From assembly GCA_002393165.1 (NCBI GenBank), contig DGIF01000029.1, positions 1 to 34,144 on the forward strand: 34,144 nucleotides of DNA, in the 5' to 3' direction. A program made the position numbers and the translations under genes. Below, piece after piece: positions 5,395-13,847 of this stretch. Each line of letters opens with the position of its first letter. The stretch's first letter is position 1. The notes below the pieces were generated by a model that searched no databases, was not told the DNA's origin, and saw only the letters and a list, made by a program, of their open reading frames with translations. Origin of the DNA: Candidatus Saccharibacteria bacterium UBA3829. GTDB taxonomy: Bacteria; Patescibacteriota; Saccharimonadia; Saccharimonadales; Saccharimonadaceae.

Positions 5395-6636
5395 CTATTT
5401 CTTCTTCAGTAATTGCTTAACTACTTTGATATCTTCAAATGGGTGCGGACCATCGGCGCGGAGAATGGTTTTTTCGTGACCTTTACCAAGAATTAAAACC
5501 AGGTCACCTTTTTTGGCTGAGTCGAGAGCGAGCTTGATGGCTTTTTTGCGGTCTAATTCTTTGAGGAGATCTTTGCCGAGAACTTTGCCTTCTTTTTCGG
5601 CACCTTCGATGAAGCCGCGAGCAATTGCCTCCGGATCTTCGTCGCGAGAGTCGTCTTCTGTGATGATAACTAGGTCCGAATAACGCGCAAGAATGCGACC
5701 GCGGACGGGGCGAGTCGCAGGATCACGACGGCCGGCGCCACCATGGAGAGAAATGATGCGACCCTTGTGGCCTTTGACGGAATCGAAAACTTTCTCGATG
5801 GCGTCCGGCGTATGGGCGTAGTCGACAATGACGGTGAACGGCTGGCCAGCGTCGATGATGTTCATGCGACCTTCGACAGAGTCTAGCGATTTGATGCCTT
5901 CGGCGATTTGCTTAGGCGTGAGGCCAAGTTTTTGCCCGACAAGTGCAGCAGCAAGGGAATTGTAAACGTTGAACTCGCCGGGGATTTTGGTCTCGATTTT
6001 TAAGTCACCACATGAATATTTCACGCCTTTTACGGACAGTTTGATGTCTTTTGCTTTGTTCTGGCCAGATTTTATACCATATGTGATATAGTTCTGGGTG
6101 AGGGTGCGGAAATATTCTGTCGCCGAGTCGTCGGCGTTTAGAATGCTAAACTTGGCTTTTTTGAAGAGCTTGCCTTTGGCGGCGCGATAATTGGCAAGGG
6201 TCTTATGGTAGTCAAGATGGTCATGCGTGAGGTTGGTAAAGACGGCGATCTCGAATGGAATGCCGAGGGTGCGAAACTCGGCCAGGGCATGCGAGGTAAC
6301 TTCGAGCACTAGGAACTCGGCGCCTTGATTTTTGATGTCCGCGATGCGCTGATTCAGAGTGGTTGCATCGACGGTGGTCATGTGATTTAGCTCTGGCTCT
6401 AGCTTATCCATGCCATGAGCGACTGTGGTCATGAGGCCAACTTTGTAGCCCGCGTGTCGCAGCATCTGCCAAATCATAAAACAGGTCGTAGTTTTGCCGT
6501 TGGTGCCGGTAACGCCGATCACGCGAAGGTGACTTGCGGGATGGCGATATTTTAGACCCGCCACTACGGATTGCGCAAAGTGGTAGGGAAGAACTGCCTG
6601 ATTATAAAAAGGGAGTTTTTCAAGTAATTGTTTCAT
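5395..6636 (-). CDS. murE: UDP-N-acetylmuramyl-tripeptide synthetase (MurE-type)
   Basis: 413 residues. MurE adds the third amino acid to UDP-MurNAc-dipeptide in peptidoglycan synthesis. Seen: GVTGTNGKTTT P-loop (about 42-52), TTVDATTLN, EVTSHAL, NLTHDHLDYH, NADDSATEYF, EGRMNIID, VDYAHTPDAI, HGGAGRRDPATRP and LGKGHE. Family members are usually about 480-500 residues; this one lacks most of the N-terminal uridine-binding domain. The specificity motif, DNPR in diaminopimelate enzymes, is DDSRDEDP here, so Arg is kept but the amino acid added cannot be stated. The gene is the third of a leftward operon, four bases after the ABC permease. Confidence 0.92.
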   Translation of the reverse strand: MKQLLEKLPFYNQAVLPYHFAQSVVAGLKYRHPASHLRVIGVTGTNGKTTTCFMIWQMLRHAGYKVGLMTTVAHGMDKLEPELNHMTTVDATTLNQRIADIKNQGAEFLVLEVTSHALAEFRTLGIPFEIAVFTNLTHDHLDYHKTLANYRAAKGKLFKKAKFSILNADDSATEYFRTLTQNYITYGIKSGQNKAKDIKLSVKGVKYSCGDLKIETKIPGEFNVYNSLAAALVGQKLGLTPKQIAEGIKSLDSVEGRMNIIDAGQPFTVIVDYAHTPDAIEKVFDSVKGHKGRIISLHGGAGRRDPATRPVRGRILARYSDLVIITEDDSRDEDPEAIARGFIEGAEKEGKVLGKDLLKELDRKKAIKLALDSAKKGDLVLILGKGHEKTILRADGPHPFEDIKVVKQLLKKK

Positions 6637-6640
6637 AACT

Positions 6641-7867
6641 TTACCTATAATGTTTTAATGAGTCGATCGGATTCTTGGTGGCGGCCTTAATGGCTGGATA
6701 GATGCCGAAGAGAACACCGACAGCAAAAGTGGTGAGGAATACAGTTAAGATAATGTGCCAGCTAACAAATGGAGTAAACGGGGTGACGATGGAGACGAGG
6801 AAGGCAAAAATGTAACCAAGGATGATGCCGAGGAACCCGCCGAGGATCGAGAGAATCAGTGATTCAAACATAAATTGCATGAGAATGTTGCGCGAAGAGG
6901 CGCCGACGGCCTTGCGAATGCCGATTTCATGATTGCGCTCGGCAACGGAAACTAGCATGATGTTCATGACGCCAATGCCGCCAACGACGAGCGATACGCC
7001 AGCTACGACCGCCAGCATGCCAGAGATAATGGTCAGGAGAGCGCTGGCCGGGTGAGCAATCGCCTCGCCATAAGCCACGATAAAATTAGTGTCTCCAGAG
7101 TGTTGCTCGATCAGAGCAGTACGGATGGTTTCGGCCGTGGTGGCAAGTTCACCGGTGTTGGCAACTTTGACATTAATTTGCTGGACCTGGAGAGAACCGA
7201 TAAGATCATTCAGCACGTTAATATCCATCACTATAATATTATTATAGTCGGTATTATTAAAATTGACCGTATCCATAACTTCCTCAAGAACACCCACAAC
7301 CAGGAAGCGTTGGCCATGGAAGACAAGCGTGCGGCCGACTGGGTTGGAAGTATTGAAAAGATAGAGTGAAAGGGTATGGCCAATGACGATGGCGGTGTCT
7401 TTATTTTTATCGGTAATGGCGGAGCCGTAGCGGAAGGTGAGTGGATTAATGGTAAAGAAGTCTGGCGTGGTGCCGAGAATAGTAGCCGAAGCAACGACGT
7501 TGTCTTCGTCGTTAACAGTGACGACCGACTGAGCGATCGGGGCAGCAGCGACAACTTGCTCTAGTTCGGCAATGGTGGCGGCATCTTCAATCTGAAGGTT
7601 ACTGCGCTCGAAAGAGTTGGCCGAAGTAAGTTCTTCGATTACTGAGGTAAGTTCATCCTTGCTGGTGCTAGGGCGAACAACTATAAGGTCTTGGGAATTG
7701 CCGATTTCGCTGGTAATAAGGTTGGAAATGCTGCCAGTGAGGCTGAGGATTAAGATAATACTAGCGATGCCGATAGCAATACCAAGACAGGTCAGGAAAG
7801 AGCGGGTGCGGTTCTCCTTAATGGACGTGCGAGCGAGTCGAAGATGAGTTCGAACTAGTAATGACAT
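6641..7867 (-). CDS. MacB/FtsX-type ABC transporter permease
   Basis: 408 residues. An N-terminal membrane segment (about 24-45), a large extracytoplasmic MacB periplasmic-core-like domain (about 50-270), and three C-terminal membrane segments with the FtsX signature VAERNHEIGIRKAVGASSRNIL between the second and third. This type VII ABC architecture is used for mechanotransmission: peptide or lipoprotein release, antimicrobial resistance or regulation of cell-wall hydrolases rather than classic transport. It is translationally coupled to its ATPase (stop and start share one base). Operon with murE suggests an envelope role. Substrate unknown. Confidence 0.9.
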   Translation of the reverse strand: MSLLVRTHLRLARTSIKENRTRSFLTCLGIAIGIASIILILSLTGSISNLITSEIGNSQDLIVVRPSTSKDELTSVIEELTSANSFERSNLQIEDAATIAELEQVVAAAPIAQSVVTVNDEDNVVASATILGTTPDFFTINPLTFRYGSAITDKNKDTAIVIGHTLSLYLFNTSNPVGRTLVFHGQRFLVVGVLEEVMDTVNFNNTDYNNIIVMDINVLNDLIGSLQVQQINVKVANTGELATTAETIRTALIEQHSGDTNFIVAYGEAIAHPASALLTIISGMLAVVAGVSLVVGGIGVMNIMLVSVAERNHEIGIRKAVGASSRNILMQFMFESLILSILGGFLGIILGYIFAFLVSIVTPFTPFVSWHIILTVFLTTFAVGVLFGIYPAIKAATKNPIDSLKHYR

Positions 7868-8631
7868 TAGTGCCTCCTCCTTTTCATACGACTTTTCTTC
7901 TTCTTGACTTTCACATCAATTGGCTGAGGAAGGTTTTCGTCGGTGACCGTCTTAACGTCGGTCGCGATTTGGCCATCTAGCATGTTAATCACGCGCGTAG
8001 CATAGACTGTGAGTGCCGGGTTGTGTGTGACCATCACTATCGTGTTGCCTTCTTCATGAATGCGTTTCAGTTCGTCCATAACAGCATACGAGGCGCGGGA
8101 ATCAAGGTTGCCGGTAGGCTCATCCGCTAGAATAATTTCAGGATTCGACACGACGGCACGGGCAATGGCAGCGCGCTGCTGCTGGCCACCGGAGAGTTGA
8201 TACGGATAATAATACTCTTTTTCGCCAAGATGGAAGCGTTTAAGCGCGGCGGAGGCGGTGCGAAGCCTAACGCTCTGTGGCATACCAACATAAATAAGCG
8301 GTAGCGCGACGTTTTCTAGGATCGGGAGGTCTTCGATTAGGTTGAAGTTCTGGAAGATAAAGCCAATCTTTTTGGCTCGGATGCGTGACTGCTTAGCGGA
8401 AGAGATGCTGGCGACATTTTCGTCATTCAAAAGATATTTGCCGCTAGTAGCGCGGTCCAGGAGGCCAATGATATTGAGGAGCGTCGTCTTGCCGCAGCCA
8501 GATGGCCCCATAATCATGATGAATTCACCACGCTTAATCGTGAGGTCGAAATCTTTAAGCGCAAAAGATTCAGCGTCGCCGTAGCCGTAACGCTTAGTAA
8601 GTTTTTCTAGTTTAATAATTTCTTCGTTCAT
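7867..8631 (-). CDS. ABC transporter ATPase (MacB/LolD type)
   Basis: 254 residues. Walker A GPSGCGKTT (about 42-50), Q-loop FIFQNFNLIEDLPILENV, signature LSGGQQQRAAIARA, Walker B IILADEPTGNLDS and switch His in MVTHNP are all intact. The N-terminus and the GNLD D-loop are typical of the LolD/MacB/FtsE subfamily. A strongly basic tail (KVKKKKSRMKRRRH) could contact the membrane or partner. It powers the permease downstream. It starts 11 bases after the 3' end of tRNA-Ser(GGA) on the same strand with no clear Shine-Dalgarno, so it may be read through from the tRNA promoter. Confidence 0.94.
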   Translation of the reverse strand: MNEEIIKLEKLTKRYGYGDAESFALKDFDLTIKRGEFIMIMGPSGCGKTTLLNIIGLLDRATSGKYLLNDENVASISSAKQSRIRAKKIGFIFQNFNLIEDLPILENVALPLIYVGMPQSVRLRTASAALKRFHLGEKEYYYPYQLSGGQQQRAAIARAVVSNPEIILADEPTGNLDSRASYAVMDELKRIHEEGNTIVMVTHNPALTVYATRVINMLDGQIATDVKTVTDENLPQPIDVKVKKKKSRMKRRRH

Positions 8632-8642
8632 GCAATGACTTA

Positions 8643-8732
8643 TGGCGGAAGCGAGAGGATTCGAACCTCCGAACGAGTTGCCCCGTTACACGCTTTCCAA
8701 GCGTGCTCCTTAAACCACTCGGACACACTTCC
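8643..8732 (-). tRNA. tRNA-Ser (anticodon GGA)
   Basis: A 90-nt class II tRNA with encoded CCA. The acceptor GGAAGTG pairs with CGCTTCC (one T-G pair). Anticodon stem CACGC/GCGTG encloses TTGGAAA, anticodon GGA, reading UCC and UCU. Its 3' half matches that of tRNA-Ser(CGA) at 409-498. An extended -10 (TGCTAGAAT) lies at 8752-8744. Confidence 0.96.
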
Positions 8733-8743
8733 GTCTGGTTATG

Positions 8744-8752
8744 ATTCTAGCA
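8744..8752 (-). promoter_or_regulatory. Extended -10 of tRNA-Ser(GGA)
   Basis: The minus strand reads TGCTAGAAT, ending 11 bases before the mature tRNA. The -35 region is weak. Confidence 0.45.
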
Positions 8753-8764
8753 TATTTTGACGAT

Positions 8765-9469
8765 TTATTGAAGGGCTTTGTGGTGGAATCGACGGCGGAG
8801 CGAAAGTAGGATGGTGGCGATGGCAAAAATGAGGAGCCAAAAGACAATAAAGACAATTGGGGTAAGATAATAGCGGCCGCCAAACGTGAGGCCGTAGAAA
8901 TCCGGCCAGACATGGAGAAAGATGACATTAAGGCAATAGGGAATCGCATAGAGAATAATTGGCAACGTAGCGAGAAACTGGGCACTTTTTTTGACTGGCT
9001 GATCACCGGTGAAGAAAATGAAGGCAATGGCTGAAAGAATTGGATTTAGAAAGTGGAGGAAGAACATCGGCTCTAAGAGCATATCGAAATAATCTTTGCC
9101 ATTGATCGCGCGCATCGGGGCAAGAAACAATAGGACCGTAAGGCAGGTGACTATCGCCGCGCTGGCGGCGGAAAGATACCAGGCGAGAAAGCCGTTAGTG
9201 GCCGAACGATTGGGCGATTTTATGCTAAATACAGCGGCAAGAAGGGACATGATGGCGAGGAAAATATTGCTCAGGATGGTGAAGGTAGCGATATGCTGCC
9301 AATGAGCGAATTCGGTGATGCCGTCCAGGCGAGTGGCGCGGGAGCCAACAATAAGAGTGACTGGAATAGCGATGGCTGAGGTAAGAAAGATAAAAGTATT
9401 AATGAGCGCAAAATTAATATTTTTACTTTTTTTATTAATTGGCGTAGAATTAATAATTTCGGATTTCAT
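8765..9469 (-). CDS. Multi-pass integral membrane protein (Pr6Pr/FAR-17a-like)
   Basis: 234 residues with about six hydrophobic segments (approximately 20-42, 60-82, 92-117, 133-153, 165-186, 200-223). Features such as WQHIATFTILSNIFLAI and the spaced His and Pro in FFLHFLNPILSAIAFIFF resemble the Pr6Pr/FAR-17a/AIG1-like membrane family, whose eukaryotic members hydrolyse fatty-acid esters of hydroxy fatty acids. Function in this organism is unknown. The start overlaps the end of the methyltransferase gene by four bases (ATGA), so the two are translationally coupled. Confidence 0.75.
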   Translation of the reverse strand: MKSEIINSTPINKKSKNINFALINTFIFLTSAIAIPVTLIVGSRATRLDGITEFAHWQHIATFTILSNIFLAIMSLLAAVFSIKSPNRSATNGFLAWYLSAASAAIVTCLTVLLFLAPMRAINGKDYFDMLLEPMFFLHFLNPILSAIAFIFFTGDQPVKKSAQFLATLPIILYAIPYCLNVIFLHVWPDFYGLTFGGRYYLTPIVFIVFWLLIFAIATILLSLRRRFHHKALQ

Positions 9470-10617
9470 ATTAATGACAATATAATTAAGTTTTCGATAT
9501 GGGGGGTGTGCGGGAAGAAGTTGTAAGTTTTGACGTCGGTGATGCGGTACTTGGAAGAGAGCAGGCTGACGTCACGCGCCTGCGTGGCCGGGTTGCAGGA
9601 TAGGTAAATGATGGTGGGTGGAGCAACCTCTAGCAGGCGGTTTATCAGGCGTTGGTCGAGGCCGGCGCGGGGAGGGTCAAGAATGATGGTTTGGTCTTTT
9701 GCGATGTGATCGAGAGCTTCCTCTGACTTTGCTAAAACCGCGTGGGCGGTGGTGGTTTGGCAGTTTTTTACCATCTCGGCGTAAGCTGATTTGTCGCATT
9801 CGACCAGGGTGAGGTTTTTGTCCCGGGCGACTGAGAGGCCGATGGTACCAACGCCGGCATAGAGATCAAGGACGTTATTGGTGGATATGTGCTTTGTGAT
9901 TTCTGTGAGTGCCATCTCGTAAACCGGGAGATTGATTTGGAAAAATCCGTTCGGGGAATAGGAATATTGGTGGCCGAGAATGGTGTCGGTGAGATAGTTG
10001 AACGCGGGGTGGGGCTGGCCATTTTCAAAGAGGCCGCCGCCAATATCGCCCTTTTGATTGCTGCGCAAAAGTAAGGATTGGTACTTGCGGGCCTCTTCGT
10101 GGCGGGAGTTCAAGTCGTCTACAATTTTTTGGGCGGCGGCGAAGATTTCTGGACGTTCGATCGAGGATCTTATGATCGGCACTTTGCGGTGAGAGCCGCG
10201 CGCATGGAAGGCCAGTTTGATTTTTTGGCTTTCGTTGTCCCAATAAAGGGCGTATTCCATTTTGTTGCGGTAAAAATAATCGTGGCCGTCGGTAAAAATG
10301 TCTGGCGTGGGAATCTCAATGTGATGCTCGCGAAAGACTTCTACGACTAGAGATTGCTTGAGCTGTAGCTCGTAGTTATAATCCATAATCTGCCATGGCG
10401 AAGTGGCTAGGAATTGGTCGTCGCGCGGGGCGACTCGATAGGGGGAAGGAGAGGAGATTTTGGTGACAACGGCTTCGATGAAGTGAGATTTTTCTTTCGT
10501 TTTGTCGTACTCCTCTACTATTTCTCCTGGCAAAGCGTTCCAAAAAAAGATTTTTTTACCGCTGTCTAAGGCTGAAAGGCCATAGCCGCCAGGAATCATC
10601 TTCTCGACACGTATCAT
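9466..10617 (-). CDS. RNA uracil-C5 methyltransferase (TrmA/RlmD family)
   Basis: 383 residues. N-terminal TRAM-like domain (about 1-55), central domain, and C-terminal SAM-dependent methyltransferase: FFQINLPVYE, NVLDLYAGVGTIGLSVA (SAM binding), LDPPRAGLD and the catalytic SCNP motif near the C-terminus. The family methylates a uridine of 23S rRNA or tRNA. The four cysteines that bind an iron-sulfur cluster in E. coli RlmD are absent after the TRAM domain (VAPRDDQFLATSPWQ), as in cluster-free family members. Which uridine is modified cannot be decided. Predicted leaderless, from a promoter that is the mirror image of that of the divergent gene at 10654. Confidence 0.9.
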   Translation of the reverse strand: MIRVEKMIPGGYGLSALDSGKKIFFWNALPGEIVEEYDKTKEKSHFIEAVVTKISSPSPYRVAPRDDQFLATSPWQIMDYNYELQLKQSLVVEVFREHHIEIPTPDIFTDGHDYFYRNKMEYALYWDNESQKIKLAFHARGSHRKVPIIRSSIERPEIFAAAQKIVDDLNSRHEEARKYQSLLLRSNQKGDIGGGLFENGQPHPAFNYLTDTILGHQYSYSPNGFFQINLPVYEMALTEITKHISTNNVLDLYAGVGTIGLSVARDKNLTLVECDKSAYAEMVKNCQTTTAHAVLAKSEEALDHIAKDQTIILDPPRAGLDQRLINRLLEVAPPTIIYLSCNPATQARDVSLLSSKYRITDVKTYNFFPHTPHIENLIILSLI

Positions 10618-10656
10618 ATTTATATTATAACAAAAATATGTTATAATATAAATATG
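10615..10656. promoter_or_regulatory. Mirror-image divergent promoter, 17-bp perfect inverted repeat
   Basis: Positions 10615-10631 and 10640-10656 are perfect reverse complements around an 8-bp AT-only centre. Each arm holds a TATAAT (10629-10624 and 10642-10647), six bases, and then the ATG of its gene. Both messages are predicted leaderless. Confidence 0.75.
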
Positions 10657-12855
10657 TCTGCAGAAGAAACTTTAGCCGATTACGAAAGGGCTGCCGAAAA
10701 TGGCAAGCAGGCCACCGTACAGCTGAAAGGAAGGAACCTGAAGGCGCATAAGCGCAAAAGTCCGGCGTTACTGTTGACGCTTGGGCTAGCTTTGGCGATG
10801 GCTTTGCTGTTTTCGTCTGATGGTATGCTACCAATAGCACTTTCGGAGCGTATAGTTGAGGAAACCGACGTCCAGCGCACGGATGGTCTTGAGAGTATGT
10901 TGATAGTGTTTCAGCAGGCGCTGAAGTCTGGTACTGTGCCGAAGAACACAATAGCGCGCCTAAGAAAAAAAGAAGTGCAAGTTGGGACTATAGAGAATGG
11001 GGAGTTTGTTGAGAATGCTGAAGGTACAGCGCTAAAATTTAAAAATGAGATAATCACGGCCGATGAACTAATTACAAAAGTACATACAGACACATCAACT
11101 TATGGCGTTCTAAAGGATATTATCGACGAGTCTACTCTCTCTGGTATATCGTATTATTATGATGAGCCAGCGATGGAAGTTTTTCAGAAAATTGGTACTT
11201 CGCGCAACAATTATACGAAAGACGAAGACTTCAACACTGTGATGAGTAGATTGATGGGGGATGGCAGTGATGTCAAAGCTAATAGTGTGGTCTTAGTTGA
11301 GAAAAAAGACCAGGATGGGAATAAATATTACGAATATGAGACTCTGGGCAGCGCGGCTGAATCGGAAAATGGGAATTTTATAGCAACTGTGGCGGAGAAA
11401 AGTTTGGCAGGGGATGGCCAGACGGCGGATCTTAATGCGGCTGTCACACTCAACACGGCGGCCAAAATTTCCAAGGAACAACGATCAATGCTATATTATC
11501 TTGGTATTATGGAGCCGATCAGCAAAATGAAGGCCGGGGAAGGGAACACTTCAAGAATACATGAAGCGATGAATTATATATATGAAGAGCGGGAAACGAG
11601 CGTTATGGATTCTGAGACCAGCGAGGTTATCACTCTTGATGGAAACATGCTGAAATCGCCGAGTTTCTATGCTGTGCTATCTGGTGAAAGATTAAATGCA
11701 AAAGAGGTAAAAGACTTTTCCTCTGATGCCGTACTGAAAACGATCGAGAACCGTCTCGGTGTGACTAGCAAAAAGAGCACCATTACTGGCGCTATCACTT
11801 CATCAAAGCGAGGAATTAAAGGTTCGATCGGAAGATACGTGTCAAACAATGCGACCAGTGCATCATCCGATACACTCTCGGTGGCAGCGTCTACTATCAA
11901 CGCCTCACTGGTTAATAATTCATTTGACAGTATTGGTGGTATAGCTGGTGGAGAAATGTTTGTTGAAGGTGCGGTAAACGTAGGTAAAGCCTTGGCGCGG
12001 GCCAGCGGAGCGACTACCGGCGATGCCGAGGCGATTAGAACTTATATGCGCCTCAATAACACTATTTTAGAAATGGACGCAAAGGTAGACCGAATGAATC
12101 GGTCACCTTTCGACATTACCTCACGAAACACTTTCCTGGGTTCAATTTTGTATAAGTTTGCGCTTAGTATGCAGAGTGGCGGCTCCATAGTGCGAAGAAT
12201 GGGCAGTTTTTCTAGTGTTCTAACTAGTAGCATCGCCGCGATCTTGCCGATAACGCGCGCTGACGATGAAGCAGATTCAATTCTGACTACTTTCGGTGAT
12301 TGTGAGACTCTAAGATTGTCACTCGGCGCAGAAGGAACGGCTACCTGTGCAAGCATTGTGGCTTTTGATACCTCTACATTAGATGACCCGTTTAATGATC
12401 CTGGTTTTATAAAGTTCGTGGAGCAAAACACTGAGCTTAAGGATGGTGTCCGCACCGTGAAACCTGGGTCGAAGCTAGCAATATTTATTGCGTTTAATGA
12501 TGAACGGATGACCCCGGATGGGATTACGGACGGATCAATTTTAATGGCTCTAAGTGATGGTAGTTCATCAGCGGCATTTACGTCGGATATCACCGCGATG
12601 ACGGAGACTTGGCTAACATCAAGTGAAGAAAATAAAAGAATTGCCTCTGGAGAAGCTTTCGTAAACTCAAGCTCCAACCTAGATTGGGAAGAATATAAAT
12701 ACGCTCAGCGCTACGTGTCTCTGGCGCGAGCGATGGCGGCCTTACGACAGTTTGATGGTGATGAAACATCATATAATAATATAAAGTATTTTGAAGGCAG
12801 CGAGAATCCAGTACTGGCGTTTTTAAGAGAGTACCGGGACTTAGCTAATAAGTAA
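10654..12855 (+). CDS. Large membrane-anchored protein of unknown function
   Basis: 733 residues. A cytoplasmic head of about 36 residues rich in charged residues (KGRNLKAHKRK) precedes one strong membrane segment (about 37-55). The remainder, about 675 residues, should be outside the cell. It is rich in Ser, Thr, Asp and Glu and has few cysteines (two close together in FGDCETLRLSLGAEGTATC). A Gly/Ser/Ala-rich stretch at about 395-450 and a moderately hydrophobic segment at about 520-545 (RRMGSFSSVLTSSIAAIL) stand out. I recognise no domain. It lies where gyrB often sits in other bacteria, next to recF, and overlaps the end of recF by 11 bases on the opposite strand. Confidence 0.8.
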   Translation: MSAEETLADYERAAENGKQATVQLKGRNLKAHKRKSPALLLTLGLALAMALLFSSDGMLPIALSERIVEETDVQRTDGLESMLIVFQQALKSGTVPKNTIARLRKKEVQVGTIENGEFVENAEGTALKFKNEIITADELITKVHTDTSTYGVLKDIIDESTLSGISYYYDEPAMEVFQKIGTSRNNYTKDEDFNTVMSRLMGDGSDVKANSVVLVEKKDQDGNKYYEYETLGSAAESENGNFIATVAEKSLAGDGQTADLNAAVTLNTAAKISKEQRSMLYYLGIMEPISKMKAGEGNTSRIHEAMNYIYEERETSVMDSETSEVITLDGNMLKSPSFYAVLSGERLNAKEVKDFSSDAVLKTIENRLGVTSKKSTITGAITSSKRGIKGSIGRYVSNNATSASSDTLSVAASTINASLVNNSFDSIGGIAGGEMFVEGAVNVGKALARASGATTGDAEAIRTYMRLNNTILEMDAKVDRMNRSPFDITSRNTFLGSILYKFALSMQSGGSIVRRMGSFSSVLTSSIAAILPITRADDEADSILTTFGDCETLRLSLGAEGTATCASIVAFDTSTLDDPFNDPGFIKFVEQNTELKDGVRTVKPGSKLAIFIAFNDERMTPDGITDGSILMALSDGSSSAAFTSDITAMTETWLTSSEENKRIASGEAFVNSSSNLDWEEYKYAQRYVSLARAMAALRQFDGDETSYNNIKYFEGSENPVLAFLREYRDLANK

Positions 12856-13846
12856 CATCCTCGACGCTCGTAATAATAACTTGGTGATTTTTAAAATTAT
12901 TAACGAGACACTTTCGGCGAGTGTTATCTAGCTCCGAGAAAACATCGTCGAGCAATATGATGGGGTTTTCGCCGGTCTTAGTTCTAAGTAGATTCGCCTC
13001 GATAAATTTGAGAGCTAGAATAATCGAACGAGTTTCACCGCGCGAGGCGGAGCCATCAGCGTCTGATTGGTTGAAGGTAAACTTAAAATCGTCTCGATGA
13101 ATGCCAAGGGAAGTGTGCCCAAGATAAAGGTCTTTTTCTAGGTTTTGTTCCAAAAGTTTTAAATATTGTGACTCGGTAATATCTAATAGTTCCGTAACGT
13201 AATTCAATACGACGTCATCATGATTTTCAGCAATGGAGTGATAAGTAGGATTAAGCTGTTGATTAATTAAACTGGTGAGTTCTTTACGTTTAGCACTAAT
13301 GGACGATCCGTAACGTGCTAGAAGCAGGTTCCAGGAGAAAAAATCCGGTTTAGTGGGATGTTCGGATTTTAAAAGCTCATTGCGTTGGCGAAGAGCTTTT
13401 TCGTATCTATGAAGATCACTGGTATAATTGTTATCTAACTCAGAAAAAACCCGATCAAAATAATCTCGGTGACGAGATGGTGAGCCACTGACTAGATTGA
13501 GGTCTGAAGGAAGGAATAAAACCACTGGATGTTTGGCTTTTACCGGCAAACGCCTAGTTTTCTTGTCGTAACTAATAAAGGTCTTCTTGGTTTGATCATA
13601 TGTGGCAGAAACTTGCTCGCCATTATTATATTGAAGTGAGATGCGATAAAAGTCCGTCTCTCGTTTAATAATGTCCGGATCGGTGGCGCGAAAACTTTTG
13701 CCGCGAGTTAGAATATAAATAGCTTCAAGAACGGAAGTTTTGCCACAACCATTCGCGCCAAGAATAAGAGTAACGTCGGGATTACAATTTAAATGATAGG
13801 TGTCGTGGTTGCGGAAGTTAACTAAATCGATAGATTCAATAAACAT
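12845..13846 (-). CDS. recF: DNA replication and repair protein RecF
   Basis: 333 residues. SMC-like ATPase that loads RecA at gapped DNA. Seen: NFRNHDTYHL, Walker A GANGCGKTSVLEAI, ITRGKSFR, FLPSDLNLVSGSPSRHRDYFD, ABC signature SRGETRSIILALKF and Walker B ENPIILLDDVFSELD. Length is slightly below the usual 350-370. It follows dnaN with a one-base gap (stop TAA, T, ATG), which matches the canonical dnaA-dnaN-recF order. Confidence 0.97.
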   Translation of the reverse strand: MFIESIDLVNFRNHDTYHLNCNPDVTLILGANGCGKTSVLEAIYILTRGKSFRATDPDIIKRETDFYRISLQYNNGEQVSATYDQTKKTFISYDKKTRRLPVKAKHPVVLFLPSDLNLVSGSPSRHRDYFDRVFSELDNNYTSDLHRYEKALRQRNELLKSEHPTKPDFFSWNLLLARYGSSISAKRKELTSLINQQLNPTYHSIAENHDDVVLNYVTELLDITESQYLKLLEQNLEKDLYLGHTSLGIHRDDFKFTFNQSDADGSASRGETRSIILALKFIEANLLRTKTGENPIILLDDVFSELDNTRRKCLVNNFKNHQVIITSVEDVTY

Positions 13847-13847
13847 A

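Noticed and set aside
12042..12677. A 211-codon frame on the minus strand within the 733-residue gene
   Set aside because: It is an antisense shadow without a ribosome site; the plus-strand frame has a promoter, an anchor helix and normal composition.
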